Of a stretch of 64,000 nucleotides of DNA, positions 8,354 to 17,660 are shown one piece after another (position 1 is the first letter of the stretch; each line of letters begins with the position of its first letter). The notes under the pieces were generated by a model. The model did not search any database. It was not told where the DNA came from and saw only the letters and a list, made by a program, of their open reading frames with translations. Origin of the DNA: Mycolicibacterium anyangense (GTDB lineage Bacteria; Actinomycetota; Actinomycetes; Mycobacteriales; Mycobacteriaceae); assembly GCF_010731855.1 (NCBI RefSeq), contig NZ_AP022620.1:2046001-2110000 (forward strand). Direction: 5' to 3'. The translations under genes and the position numbers were made by a program.

Positions 8354-10288
8354 TCACGCAGTCAGGTCGTCGCCGCTGGCCTGTTCGAGCAAGCTGCGGC
8401 GATACGACTCCAGAGCCACCAGGTCGCCGAACAGAGCGTGATATTCGTCTCCCTGCTCCACCGGGGACATTCGCTGCAGCTTGGACTTGACCTCGGCGAC
8501 CTGCCGGCCCACCCACACCTCTTGCAACCGGGCCAGCACGCCGCTGATGTAGCGCGGCAGCTTCTCCTCGTCCTCCACCCGGACGGCCTCCACCCCGAGT
8601 TCGGTGATCAGCCCTTGCGCGGCCGGTGAGCCGCTCTTCTCCCGCACCATGTCGATCCACAGCGCACCGGCGGCCCCGGAGGATGTGCCGCCGGCGGCCT
8701 CGATCGCCATCCGGACGGCGGCATAGCCGGGATGGGTGAAGCTCTCCACCGTCAGGGTGTCGAAGATCGGGCCCGCCAGCGCCGGGTACTGCAGCGCCGC
8801 CTTGAGCGCCTCACGCTGAGGCCACAGGGTGGGATCGCGCGGATCCGGGCGGACCGCTCCGGCATCAGCGGCCGTACGCGGCCGGCTGGCCGCATGCCGG
8901 CGGTTGTCCCCACGGGCGCCGGGCTTGTGACCGGCTTCCTCACGGACCCGGCCGATCACCTGGGCCACGTCATCCCAACCCACCCAGCCGGCCAGCTGGC
9001 GGGCGTACTCGTCACGCAACGTCGGATCTTTGATCTGGGCGACCATCGGCACGCAGCGGCGCAGCGCCGCCACCCGGCCCTCGGCCAGGTCGAGGTCGTG
9101 CTCGGCCAACGCGGTGCGAATGGCGAATTCGAACAGCGGCGTGCGGCGCGCCACCAGATCACGCAGCGCACCGTCGCCCTGCGCCAACCGCAGATCGCAC
9201 GGATCCATCCCGTCGGCCGCCACCGCGACGAAGCTCTGCCCGGCCAGGTTCTGCTCACCTTCGAAGGCCTTGAGCGCGGCCGCGCGGCCCGCGGCGTCGC
9301 CGTCGAACACGTAGATCAGTTCGCCGCGGAAGAACTTGTCGTCCATCATCAGCCGCCGCAGCATCGACAGGTGCTCGTCGCCGAACGCGGTGCCGCAGGA
9401 GGCGACGGCGGTGGTGACCCCGGCCAGGTGCATGGCCATCACGTCGGTATAGCCCTCGACCACCACGGCCTGATGCCCCTTGGCGATATCGCGCTTGGCC
9501 AGGTCGATGCCGAACAACACGTTGGACTTCTTGTAGAGCACCGTCTCCGGGGTGTTGACGTACTTGGCTTCCATCTGGTCGTCGTCGAAGATGCGGCGCG
9601 CCCCGAAGCCGACCGTCTCGCCACTGGCCGTACGGATCGGCCACAGCAGGCGGCGGTGGAAGCGGTCCATCGGGCCGCGACGACCCTCGCGGGATAGCCC
9701 GGCGGCTTCGAGTTCCTTGAATTCGAAGCCCTTACGGATCAGATGTTTGGTCAGGGAGTCCCAGCCTGAGGGGGCGAACCCGCAGCCGAACTGCCGGGCG
9801 GCCGCCGCGTCGAAGTTGCGCTCCGTCAAGTACTTTCGGGCCGGGGCGGCCTCGTCGGAATCCAGCGCGGCCGCATAGAACTCCTGAGCCTCGGCATTGG
9901 CGGCGACCAGCCGGCTGCGGCTGCCGCGGTCGCGCTGCACGCTGGTGCCGCCGCCACTGTAGGTGACGGTGTAGCCGATGCGGTCGGCCAGGGTCTCGAC
10001 GGCTTCGACGAAGCTGACGTGTTCGATCTTCTGGATGAAGGCGTAGACGTCACCGCCTTCCCCGCAGCCGAAGCAGTGGAAGTGGCCGTGGTTGGGCCGA
10101 ACGTGAAACGACGGCGACTTCTCGTCGTGGAACGGGCACAGGCCCTTCATCGAGTCCGCGCCGGCGCGGCGCAACTGCACGTAATCGCCGACGACGTCCT
10201 CGATGCGGACCCGCTCACGGATGGCCGCGATGTCACGGTCGGAGATCCGCCCCTTGCGATCCCCGCTCACACCTGCAGCCATCGGCAC
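8354..10288 (-). CDS. dnaG: DNA primase DnaG
   Basis: About 644 residues. It makes the RNA primers for chromosomal replication. The N-terminal zinc finger CPFHDEKSPSFHV...HCFGCGEGG is the CHC2 domain; the TOPRIM core holds VVVEGYTDVMAMH (catalytic Glu) and YVFDGDAAG (the Asp pair). The C-terminal domain, from roughly residue 480, is the DnaB-interacting part. The ORF opens with two closely spaced starts (MPMAAG), so the start could be 10288 or 10282. Only 3 bases separate it from the dgt stop, suggesting co-transcription with dgt. Confidence 0.97.
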   Translation of the reverse strand: MPMAAGVSGDRKGRISDRDIAAIRERVRIEDVVGDYVQLRRAGADSMKGLCPFHDEKSPSFHVRPNHGHFHCFGCGEGGDVYAFIQKIEHVSFVEAVETLADRIGYTVTYSGGGTSVQRDRGSRSRLVAANAEAQEFYAAALDSDEAAPARKYLTERNFDAAAARQFGCGFAPSGWDSLTKHLIRKGFEFKELEAAGLSREGRRGPMDRFHRRLLWPIRTASGETVGFGARRIFDDDQMEAKYVNTPETVLYKKSNVLFGIDLAKRDIAKGHQAVVVEGYTDVMAMHLAGVTTAVASCGTAFGDEHLSMLRRLMMDDKFFRGELIYVFDGDAAGRAAALKAFEGEQNLAGQSFVAVAADGMDPCDLRLAQGDGALRDLVARRTPLFEFAIRTALAEHDLDLAEGRVAALRRCVPMVAQIKDPTLRDEYARQLAGWVGWDDVAQVIGRVREEAGHKPGARGDNRRHAASRPRTAADAGAVRPDPRDPTLWPQREALKAALQYPALAGPIFDTLTVESFTHPGYAAVRMAIEAAGGTSSGAAGALWIDMVREKSGSPAAQGLITELGVEAVRVEDEEKLPRYISGVLARLQEVWVGRQVAEVKSKLQRMSPVEQGDEYHALFGDLVALESYRRSLLEQASGDDLTA

Positions 10289-10291
10289 AGT

Positions 10292-11536
10292 CTAGAGCGC
10301 GACGATGCGCTCGAGTCTGCCCTCGGTGAAGGAGGCGATCTGGTCGACGACCACCCGCATCCGGGCGGCGTCGTCGGCGGCCGCATTGAACGCGGGGACG
10401 AAGATGGCATCCAGGGTGGCCGGCGCCCCGGACAGCAACCAGTGCGCCACCTGATGGATGCGCTCGCGCTGTCGCGCCTGCAATTCGAGGTGCCGTGGAT
10501 CGGACATGATGAACTGCAGCGCAAGGGTCTTGAGCACGGCGACCTCGGCGCGCACGGTGGCGGGGACCTGGAGGTCGGCCTGGTAGCGCACCAACGGCTG
10601 CGGGCCTGCCACCTGATGGGTGAGCGCGACCGCCGCGGAGGCGAACCGGCCGACCAGCTCACTGGTCAGCCGCTTGAGTGCCACTGAGGCCGTGAGCGTG
10701 CCGTCGTACTTGCCGACCGCGGCGACCACCGGCAGGCGCGAGAGCCGACGGGCGGCCTGCTCCAGTTCCGCGGCGGCCACGGCAGCGGACTCCCCCAGCT
10801 TGCCGAGGGCGGCCGCGGCGTCGTCGTCGGCGAGCACCCGCAGGTCGATGCGACCGGAGATCACCCCGTCCTCGACGTCATGCACCGAGTACGCGACATC
10901 GTCGGCCCAGTCCATCACCTGGGACTCCAGGCAGGGCCGGCGCGCCGGCTGCCCGCCGCGCACCCACTCCGCCAGTTCGCGGTCATCGGCGTAGAAGCCG
11001 AACTTGCGGCCCTGCTCGCCACGGAACCACGGGTACTTCGTCACCGCGTCCAGGCCTGCGCGGGTCAGGTTCAGCCCAACGCTACGGCCTTGTGCGTCAA
11101 GCACTTTCGGTTCGATCCGGGTCAGGATCCGGAAGTTCTGGGCGTTGCCCTCGAAACCACCGCAGGAGGCCGCGAACTCGTCGAGCGCACGTTCGCCGTT
11201 GTGCCCGTAGGGCGGATGGCCGATGTCGTGGGCCAGGCCGGCCATGTCCACCAGGTCGGCGTCACAGCCCAGCGGGACGGCCATGCCGCGGCCGATCTGG
11301 GCCACCTCCAGCGAGTGGGTCAGCCGGGTGCGCGGGTTCTCGCTTTCGCGGGGCCCGACCACCTGGGTCTTGTCGGCCAACCGGCGCAGGGCGGCACAGT
11401 GCAGCACGCGGGCACGGTCGCGGGCGAAGTCGCTGCGGTGCTCGGTGCTGGTGCCAGGTAGCCCGGCGGCCTTGGGTGGCTCGGTCACCACCCGTTCGCG
11501 GTCGGCCTCGTCGTAGCGGCCGTACTGATTCGTCAT
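10292..11536 (-). CDS. dgt: Deoxyguanosinetriphosphate triphosphohydrolase-like protein
   Basis: A 414-residue HD-domain enzyme that hydrolyses dGTP to deoxyguanosine and triphosphate. The metal site is spread over [17 protein letters not shown], the His of [11 protein letters not shown], and [17 protein letters not shown], which contains the HD pair. The frame starts at an ATG ([17 protein letters not shown]) with no clear SD. It is immediately upstream of dnaG in the same direction, the order found in M. tuberculosis (Rv2344c-Rv2343c). Confidence 0.93.
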   Translation of the reverse strand: MTNQYGRYDEADRERVVTEPPKAAGLPGTSTEHRSDFARDRARVLHCAALRRLADKTQVVGPRESENPRTRLTHSLEVAQIGRGMAVPLGCDADLVDMAGLAHDIGHPPYGHNGERALDEFAASCGGFEGNAQNFRILTRIEPKVLDAQGRSVGLNLTRAGLDAVTKYPWFRGEQGRKFGFYADDRELAEWVRGGQPARRPCLESQVMDWADDVAYSVHDVEDGVISGRIDLRVLADDDAAAALGKLGESAAVAAAELEQAARRLSRLPVVAAVGKYDGTLTASVALKRLTSELVGRFASAAVALTHQVAGPQPLVRYQADLQVPATVRAEVAVLKTLALQFIMSDPRHLELQARQRERIHQVAHWLLSGAPATLDAIFVPAFNAAADDAARMRVVVDQIASFTEGRLERIVAL

Positions 11537-11611
11537 ACCGGGGCACAGTCTGCCAGGCCCGAATGACGACGCTTGCGCAGAACTTTCTCAGGCGCGCCGC
11601 CCTGGCACCAC

Positions 11612-11617
11612 TAGATT
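11612..11617 (+). promoter_or_regulatory. TAGATT, leaderless-type -10 of the first TPM gene
   Basis: The hexamer fits the mycobacterial TANNNT -10 and is followed by exactly 8 bases and then the ATG, with no Shine-Dalgarno. That is the geometry of a leaderless mRNA. The same arrangement is kept before the second TPM copy (TAAGTT at 13701). Confidence 0.5.
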
Positions 11618-11625
11618 GATTGCCC

Positions 11626-13644
11626 ATGCGCCTCGCACGTCTACTCAGCCTGTTCGCCGCCCTCCTGGTGGCGGCCACACTGGTGGCTCCGGCGGCCACC
11701 GCCGAGCCGCCCTTCCGGCTGCCCGACTACGTCACCGACAACGCCGGCGTGCTGTCCGACAAGCAGCTCTCCGATGTGCAGAAGGCTGTCGACCAGCTCT
11801 ACGCGGACCGTCATGTGCGGCTCTGGGTGGTCTTCGTGGACTCGTTCGCCCCCAAGGGCGCGATGTCCTGGGCGCAGGACACCCGGGTGGTCAGCGATCT
11901 GGGCAACGAGGACGCGATCCTGGCGGTAGCGACCAAGGACCGGTCGTACTCGTTCCTGGTGCCCTCGGCCGCGGCCGGCGGCAGCTCCTCCAAGGTCGAC
12001 GACATCCGCCGCGACCGGATCGAACCGGCGCTGCGCGCCAACGACTGGGCGGGCTCGGCGATCGCGGCCGCCACCGGGCTGTCGGCGCTGGGCGCCTCGG
12101 CGGGCACCGCCCCGGCGAGCATGTCGATCGTGCCCGTCCTGATCATCGCCGCGATCGTGCTGCTGGCCGTCGCGCTGCTGCTCCTGTGGAGCCGGCACCG
12201 CAAGCGCAAGCGCCACGAAGCCGAGGTGGCGGCCGCCAAGCGGGTGGACCCGACCGACCCGACCGCGCTGGCGGCGGTGCCGGTGGACGCACTCGACGAG
12301 CTGTCCCGCTCGATCGTCGTCGACGTCGACAACGCCGTCCGCACCAGCAACAACGAATTGGTGCTTGCCGTCGAGGAGTTCGGCGAGCAGCAGACCGCAC
12401 CGTTCGCCAAGGCTGTCGAGAACGCCAGGATCACGCTGCAGCAGGCGTTCAACGTGCGCCAGCAGCTCGACGACGACGTGCCCGAGACACCGGCCCAGCG
12501 CCGGGACCTGCTGACCCGGGTGATCGTCGCCGCCGCCAAAGCCAACCGCGAACTGGAGACCCAGACCGAGTCCTTCCATCAGCTGCGGGATCTGGTGATC
12601 AACGCACCCGACCGCCTCGACGCCCTGACCCAGCAACTGGTCGACATCACCGCCCGCATCGATCCGTCGTCGCAGCAGCTGACCCAGCTGCACTCCGAGT
12701 TCTCCGATTCCGCGCTGGCGTCGGTGGCCCGCAATGTCAACGCCGCCAAGGAGCGGCTGGGCTTCGCCGACCAGTCGATCACCCGTGGCCGCGAGCTGGT
12801 GGCCAAGCCGGTAGCCGGTAAGCAGTCTGAACTGGTCGACTGTGTGCGGGGTGCGGAATCGGCTCTGCAGCAAGCCGGTTCGATGCTCGACGCGGTGGAC
12901 AGCGCGGCCACCGACATCCGGCGGGCGGTGGCCACCCTGCCCGCGGCGATCGCCGACATCCAGAACGGCATCAACGAGGCGGCCACCCAGCTGGCCCAGG
13001 GTGAACTCGCCAATCCCGCCGAGCTGTCGGCGGCCCGGGACGCAGCCGTCACGGCGGTCACCGCCGCCCAGAACACCGGCACCGCCGACCCACTCGGCGC
13101 GTTCACCGCGCTGACCGAGGCCGACGCCCAGCTGGACCGGCTGCTGGCGGCGGTGGCCGAGGAACGCGAAGCCGCCGAACGGCTCAACCGGTCCTACGAC
13201 CAGGCGCTGTTCACCGCGCAGTCGCGGGTGCGGTCGGTGTCGGACTACGTCGACACCCGTCGCGGCAGCGTCGGCCCGGAGGCGCGCACCCGGCTCAACG
13301 AGGCGGTCCGCCAGCTCGAGGCTGCGCAGTCCAAGAAGAAAACCAATATCACCGAGGCCATCGCACACGCCAACGGCGCCTCACTCTTGGCCGCCCAGGC
13401 CCAGCAGCTGGCCAACAGCGATGTGCAGGCCGCCCAGCGCGTCTACATGAATCACTATGGCAGCGGCGGCCGTTCGTCGGACATGGGCGCGGTGATCGGC
13501 GGGATCATCCTGGGCAACATCCTGTCCGGCGGTTCCCGCGGCGGCGGCTTCGGCGGCGGTGGTGGCGGCTGGACGTCGACCACCTACGGCGGCTCGCAGG
13601 GTTCCTCGGGCGGCGGGATGTTCGGCGGCGGCGGCCGGTTCTAG
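11626..13644 (+). CDS. TPM-domain membrane protein (Rv2345-like), copy 1
   Basis: 672 residues. Order: signal peptide (MRLARLLSLFAALLVAATL, probable cut after ATA), an extracytoplasmic TPM domain beginning FRLPDYVTDNAGVLSDKQ, a transmembrane helix near 165-187 (PVLIIAAIVLLAVALLLLW), a basic stop-transfer stretch, then about 420 residues that are mostly helical with coiled-coil character. The last ~60 residues are Gly/Ser rich and end GGGGRF, as in many TPM proteins. The biochemical role in mycobacteria is unknown to me; in other bacteria and plants the domain is linked to envelope or photosystem maintenance. A near-identical gene follows. Confidence 0.85.
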   Translation: MRLARLLSLFAALLVAATLVAPAATAEPPFRLPDYVTDNAGVLSDKQLSDVQKAVDQLYADRHVRLWVVFVDSFAPKGAMSWAQDTRVVSDLGNEDAILAVATKDRSYSFLVPSAAAGGSSSKVDDIRRDRIEPALRANDWAGSAIAAATGLSALGASAGTAPASMSIVPVLIIAAIVLLAVALLLLWSRHRKRKRHEAEVAAAKRVDPTDPTALAAVPVDALDELSRSIVVDVDNAVRTSNNELVLAVEEFGEQQTAPFAKAVENARITLQQAFNVRQQLDDDVPETPAQRRDLLTRVIVAAAKANRELETQTESFHQLRDLVINAPDRLDALTQQLVDITARIDPSSQQLTQLHSEFSDSALASVARNVNAAKERLGFADQSITRGRELVAKPVAGKQSELVDCVRGAESALQQAGSMLDAVDSAATDIRRAVATLPAAIADIQNGINEAATQLAQGELANPAELSAARDAAVTAVTAAQNTGTADPLGAFTALTEADAQLDRLLAAVAEEREAAERLNRSYDQALFTAQSRVRSVSDYVDTRRGSVGPEARTRLNEAVRQLEAAQSKKKTNITEAIAHANGASLLAAQAQQLANSDVQAAQRVYMNHYGSGGRSSDMGAVIGGIILGNILSGGSRGGGFGGGGGGWTSTTYGGSQGSSGGGMFGGGGRF

Positions 13645-13700
13645 GGGCCGCGGCAGTGGGCCTTGTCCTAGCATTCCCAGGCGCGGCGCCCTCGCACCAT

Positions 13701-13706
13701 TAAGTT
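13701..13706 (+). promoter_or_regulatory. TAAGTT, leaderless-type -10 of the second TPM gene
   Basis: A TANNNT hexamer placed 8 bases before the ATG of copy 2, in a 37-base upstream block that matches the one before copy 1 at 31 of 37 positions. The hexamer itself has changed from TAGATT to TAAGTT but still fits the consensus. Confidence 0.5.
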
Positions 13707-13714
13707 GATTGCTC

Positions 13715-15754
13715 ATGTACTTCGGACGTCTACTCAGCCTGCTCGGCGTCATCCTGACGGTGGCGACTCTGGTGGCTCCGGCGGCCACCGCCGAGCCGCC
13801 GTTCCGGCTGCCCGGCTACGTCACCGACGACCTCGGCATCCTGACCCCGGGTCAGCGGACCGACGTGCAGAATGCGGTCGAGGCGCTGTACCGCGATCGG
13901 CATATTCGGCTCTGGGTGGTCTACGTCGAATCGTTTTCCCCGCTGACGAGCCCGAGCTGGACTCAGGCGACCCGAGAGGCCAGTGACCTCGGCGCTCTCG
14001 ACGCAATACTGGCGGTAGCGGTCCTGGACCGCTCGTATTACTTCCAGGTGCCCTCCGATGCGGTCGGTGGCGCCGCGGCGGACGTCGACGCACTGCGCCG
14101 CGACAAGATCGAGCCCGCGCTGCACAACAACCACTGGGCGGATGCGGCGATCGCCGCGGCTGACGGGTTGACGACCGTCGGAACCAGCAGTTCCAGCCGA
14201 TTCTGGGTGAAGCCACTACTGATCGGTCTGACGGTCATCGTTCTGGCGGTCTCAGCGTGGCTGCTATGGAGCTACCGGCGCTCGCGCAAGCGGCACGCCG
14301 CCCAGCTGGCGGCCGCCAAGCGAGTGGACCCGACCGATCCCAAGGCGCTCGCCGCGATCCCCCTCGACGTGCTCGACGACCTGTCAAAGTCGATCGTCGT
14401 CGATGTCGACAACGCGGTGCGCACCAGCACTAACGAATTGGCTTTGGCGACCCAAGAATTCGGCCGACAGGAGACAGAGCCGTTCACGAAGGCCGTCGAG
14501 AACGCGAAGTCCGCACTGCGACAGGCATTCAATGTCCGCCTCGTACTCGATGACGAAGATTTCGAAACGCCGGAAGAACGCCGGAAGCTGCTCACCCGGG
14601 TCGTGACCGCGGCCGCACGCGCCAACCGTGAACTGGACGCTCAGACGGAGTCGTTCCACAAGCTGCGCGACCTGGTGCTCAACGCATCCGACCGCCTTGA
14701 CACGTTGACTCAGAAACTGGTCGACATCAGCACACGCGTCGATCCGGCACGAGCGAAGCTGACCCAGCTGCGCACCGAATTCGCCGAGACCGCGTTGGTG
14801 TCGGTGGCTCCCAACGCTGACGCCGCCAAGGAGCGACTGCACTTTGCCGACCACTCCATCGGCCGCGCCCGCGAGTTGGTGGCCAGACCACCCACCGGTC
14901 CGCAGATCGAACTCGTCGACTGTGTGCGGGGCGCGGAATCGGCTCTGCAGCAGGCCGGTTCGATGCTGGACTCGGTAGACAGCGCGGCCACCGACATCAG
15001 AAGCGCGGTCGCCACGTTGCCGTCGGTGATCGCGGACGTCCAGGAGGGCATCGACGAGGCCGCAGCCCAACTCGCCAAGGGCGGACTGTCCGACACCGCC
15101 AAGCTGACCACGACACACGACGCTGCGGTCACCGCGGTGACCGCAGCGAAGGACAACGGCGCGGCCGACCCGCTGGGCACCTTGACCGACTTGACTGAGG
15201 CCGACGCCGATCTCGACCACGTACTGGACGAGGTGGCCGAGGAACGCAAAACCGCACAACGACTGAACCGGTCGTTCGACAAGGCGCTGCTCACTGCGCA
15301 ATCGCGGGTTCGTTCGGTGTCGGACTACATCGACACCCGCCGCGGGAGCGTCGGACCCGAGGCCCGGACTCGACTCAACGCGGCAGAACGCCAACTGGAA
15401 ACTGCCCAAGCCAAGCAGAAGACCAACATCGCCGAGGCCATTGCCTACGCCAACCGAGCGTCGAAGTTGGCCGCTCAGGCCCAGCAGTTGGCCAACGACG
15501 ACGTCGAGTGGACCCAGCAGAGATATATGAACAACAACGCCGGACAGCGAGATCCGATCGAGACGGCCGCGGTGGTCGGCGGCCTCATTCTGCGTGCCTT
15601 TACCGCCGGGGCGTCAGCCGCTGGATCAAGCCAAGGCGGAGGATGGACGTCGACCAGCTACGGCGGATCGTCGGGTGGATCGTCGGGATCCTACGGCGGA
15701 TCGTCGGGATCCTCTGGCGGTGGCGGAATGCTGGGCGGCGGCGGCCGGTTCTAG
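13715..15754 (+). CDS. TPM-domain membrane protein, tandem copy 2
   Basis: 679 residues, collinear with the preceding gene: signal peptide, TPM domain (FRLPGYVTDDLGILTPGQ), one transmembrane helix near residues 165-185, long helical region, Gly/Ser tail ending GGGGRF. Long stretches such as VDCVRGAESALQQAGSMLD are identical in both, while the TPM domain and tail have diverged. The tail contains short DNA repeats (about 15660-15720) coding for GGSSG units. Codon choice looks slightly less GC-biased than in copy 1. Both copies lie on the plus strand, ending against the convergent glyS gene. Confidence 0.85.
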   Translation: MYFGRLLSLLGVILTVATLVAPAATAEPPFRLPGYVTDDLGILTPGQRTDVQNAVEALYRDRHIRLWVVYVESFSPLTSPSWTQATREASDLGALDAILAVAVLDRSYYFQVPSDAVGGAAADVDALRRDKIEPALHNNHWADAAIAAADGLTTVGTSSSSRFWVKPLLIGLTVIVLAVSAWLLWSYRRSRKRHAAQLAAAKRVDPTDPKALAAIPLDVLDDLSKSIVVDVDNAVRTSTNELALATQEFGRQETEPFTKAVENAKSALRQAFNVRLVLDDEDFETPEERRKLLTRVVTAAARANRELDAQTESFHKLRDLVLNASDRLDTLTQKLVDISTRVDPARAKLTQLRTEFAETALVSVAPNADAAKERLHFADHSIGRARELVARPPTGPQIELVDCVRGAESALQQAGSMLDSVDSAATDIRSAVATLPSVIADVQEGIDEAAAQLAKGGLSDTAKLTTTHDAAVTAVTAAKDNGAADPLGTLTDLTEADADLDHVLDEVAEERKTAQRLNRSFDKALLTAQSRVRSVSDYIDTRRGSVGPEARTRLNAAERQLETAQAKQKTNIAEAIAYANRASKLAAQAQQLANDDVEWTQQRYMNNNAGQRDPIETAAVVGGLILRAFTAGASAAGSSQGGGWTSTSYGGSSGGSSGSYGGSSGSSGGGGMLGGGGRF

Positions 15755-15769
15755 GCGGCACAGGCCGGC

Positions 15770-15798
15770 CGCGAGCGTGCGCGAAACGCACGCTCGCG
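15770..15798. terminator. Perfect 12-bp stem-loop between TPM copy 2 and glyS
   Basis: CGCGAGCGTGCG at 15770-15781 pairs without mismatch with CGCACGCTCGCG at 15787-15798 over a 5-base CGAAA loop. It lies in the 52 bases between two convergent stop codons and can act on both strands. There is no T-tract. Confidence 0.7.
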
Positions 15799-15806
15799 CC
15801 GGAGGG

Positions 15807-17198
15807 TCAGCCCTTGAGCCGGGTGGCCAGGTAGTCGACCACCGAGTCCAGACCGATCCGCTCCTGGGTCATCTGGTCACGCTCGCGAACGGTGACGGCC
15901 TGATCCTCGAGGGTGTCGAAATCGACTGTGACGCAATACGGGGTGCCGATCTCGTCCTGGCGGCGGTAGCGCCGTCCGATGGCACCGGCGTCGTCGAATT
16001 CGATGTTCCAGTACTTGCGCAGCTCTGCGGCCAGGTCGCGGGCCTTGGGACTGAGGTCCTCGTTGCGCGACAGCGGCAGCACGGCGGCCTTGACCGGGGC
16101 CAGCCGCGGATCCAGGCGCAGCACCGTGCGCTTGTCCACGCCGCCCTTGGCGTTGGGGGCCTCGTCCTCGGAATAGGCGTCGACCAGGAACGCCATGAAG
16201 GAGCGGGTCAACCCCGCTGCGGGTTCGATGACGTAGGGGACGTAGCGGGTGTCGGAGGCCTGGTCGTAGAACGACAGGTCGGTGCCCGAGTGCTCCGAGT
16301 GCGTCTTGAGGTCGAAGTCGGTGCGGTTGGCAATGCCTTCGAGCTCACCCCATGGGTTGCCGGCGAACCCGAACTTGTACTCGATGTCGGTGGTGCCCGC
16401 GCTGTAGTGCGACAGCTTCTCCAGCGGGTGCTCGTAGAGCCGCAGGTTGTCCCGCTTGATACCGAGGTCGACGTACCACTGCAGGCGGGTGTCGATCCAG
16501 TACTGGTGCCACTGCTTGGCGGTGTCCGGTTCGACGAAGAACTCCATCTCCATCTGCTCGAACTCGCGGGTGCGGAAGATGAAATTGCCGGGCGTGATCT
16601 CGTTGCGGAAGCTCTTGCCGATCTGGCCGATGCCGAACGGCGGCTTCTTGCGCGACGTCGTCACGACGTTGGCGAAGTTGACGAAGATGCCCTGCGCGGT
16701 CTCCGGGCGCAGGTAGTGCAGACCTTCCTCGGATTCGATCGGGCCGAGGTAGGTCTTGAGCATCATGTTGAAGTCACGCGGCTCGGTCCACTGTCCCTTG
16801 GTGCCGCAGTCCGGGCAGACGATCTCGGTCATCGGGACGTCGTCGGGGTCGCCACCCTTCTTCAGGGCGTACGCCTCCTGCAGATGGTCCTGGCGGTGCC
16901 GCTTGTGGCAGTTCAGGCACTCCACCAGTGGGTCGTTGAACACCGCGACGTGACCGGAGGCCACCCAGACGTCGCGGGGCAGGATGATCGAGGAGTCCAG
17001 GCCGACGACGTCATCGCGACCGGTCACCACCGAGCGCCACCACTGCCGCTTGATGTTCTCCTTGAGTTCGACACCCAGTGGGCCGTAGTCCCACGCCGAC
17101 TTCGTGCCGCCGTAGATCTCACCGGACTGGTACACCAGCCCACGCCGCTTGGCCAGGTTGACGACGTTATCGATCACGGACGCCACGATGGGTGTCAC
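15807..17198 (-). CDS. glyS: Glycyl-tRNA synthetase (alpha2 type)
   Basis: A 463-residue class II aminoacyl-tRNA synthetase. The N-terminus [24 protein letters not shown]...DYGPLG is the hallmark of the homodimeric glycine enzyme. Motif 2 and 3 regions are present ([39 protein letters not shown]). Cysteine pairs at ECLNCHK and VCPDCG suggest a zinc site in the insertion. The ATG at 17198 fits the family length. It is divergent from smtB. The same neighbourhood (Rv2357c next to Rv2358-Rv2359) exists in M. tuberculosis. Confidence 0.96.
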   Translation of the reverse strand: MTPIVASVIDNVVNLAKRRGLVYQSGEIYGGTKSAWDYGPLGVELKENIKRQWWRSVVTGRDDVVGLDSSIILPRDVWVASGHVAVFNDPLVECLNCHKRHRQDHLQEAYALKKGGDPDDVPMTEIVCPDCGTKGQWTEPRDFNMMLKTYLGPIESEEGLHYLRPETAQGIFVNFANVVTTSRKKPPFGIGQIGKSFRNEITPGNFIFRTREFEQMEMEFFVEPDTAKQWHQYWIDTRLQWYVDLGIKRDNLRLYEHPLEKLSHYSAGTTDIEYKFGFAGNPWGELEGIANRTDFDLKTHSEHSGTDLSFYDQASDTRYVPYVIEPAAGLTRSFMAFLVDAYSEDEAPNAKGGVDKRTVLRLDPRLAPVKAAVLPLSRNEDLSPKARDLAAELRKYWNIEFDDAGAIGRRYRRQDEIGTPYCVTVDFDTLEDQAVTVRERDQMTQERIGLDSVVDYLATRLKG

Positions 17199-17288
17199 TC
17201 CTTTGTCTTGGTCGGTCTGGGCGGTCTGTCGGGCAACAATCCCTTAGCCTAGCGACCCGGTGTGGGCGCCCGGTCGCCGCCGGTGGCG

Positions 17289-17316
17289 TTGACATGCACG
17301 ATTGCGCATGTATTCT
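17289..17316 (+). promoter_or_regulatory. Promoter of the smtB-zur operon
   Basis: TTGACA at 17289-17294 and TATTCT at 17311-17316 are separated by 16 bases, close to the consensus housekeeping promoter. The -10 is 8 bases before the smtB ATG, so the message may be leaderless. Confidence 0.65.
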
Positions 17317-17324
17317 GGCGGTAT

Positions 17325-17660
17325 ATGAAAACCGTTTCCAATTGGGCGGATGTCGAGGCGACGCCACTGCTGTCCGGCGAACTGCTGGAACGAGCCGGTG
17401 AGCTGCTGCGGGCCCTGGCCGCGCCGGTGCGCATCGCGATCGTGATGCAGCTACGCGAGTCGCAGCGCTGTGTGCACGAGCTCGTCGACGCCCTCGACGT
17501 CCCCCAGCCGCTGGTCAGCCAGCACCTCCGGATTCTGAAAGCGGCCGGTGTGGTCGCCGGCGAGCGGTCCGGACGCGAGGTCATGTACCGGTTGGTCGAC
17601 GATCATCTGGCCGAGATCGTCGTCGCCGCGATCACCCATTCCGAGGAGGACCGCACGTGA
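17325..17660 (+). CDS. smtB: Zinc-responsive ArsR/SmtB family repressor
   Basis: A 111-residue winged-helix metalloregulator. The HTH is in VHELVDALDVPQPLVSQHLRILKAAGVV. The C-terminal alpha-5 helix DDHLAEIVVAAITHSEED preserves the full SmtB zinc site: Asp-x-His, a second His 11 residues later, then Glu three residues on. It should leave DNA when zinc is bound, opening expression of itself and the following zur gene, as described for Rv2358-furB. The start codon lies inside a palindrome that could be its own operator. The stop overlaps the GTG start of zur by 4 bases. Confidence 0.93.
   Translation: MKTVSNWADVEATPLLSGELLERAGELLRALAAPVRIAIVMQLRESQRCVHELVDALDVPQPLVSQHLRILKAAGVVAGERSGREVMYRLVDDHLAEIVVAAITHSEEDRT
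17326..17340. promoter_or_regulatory. Palindrome over the smtB start codon (candidate SmtB operator)
   Basis: TGAAAAC-C-GTTTCCA is an imperfect inverted repeat: six of the seven arm pairs match around a single centre base. It overlaps the ATG and lies just downstream of the -10 at 17311. A repressor bound here would block initiation. A/T-rich palindromes of this type bind SmtB and Zur proteins. Confidence 0.5.

Noticed and set aside
11641..13368. 575-codon open frame on the minus strand opposite the first TPM gene
   Set aside because: It is a shadow: Gly/Arg/His-rich composition without domains, exactly opposite a well-supported gene. The same pattern recurs opposite copy 2.
15594..17252. 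552-codon plus-strand open frame over glyS
   Set aside because: Antisense of a conserved tRNA synthetase; no recognisable domain; it ignores the strong terminator at 15770.
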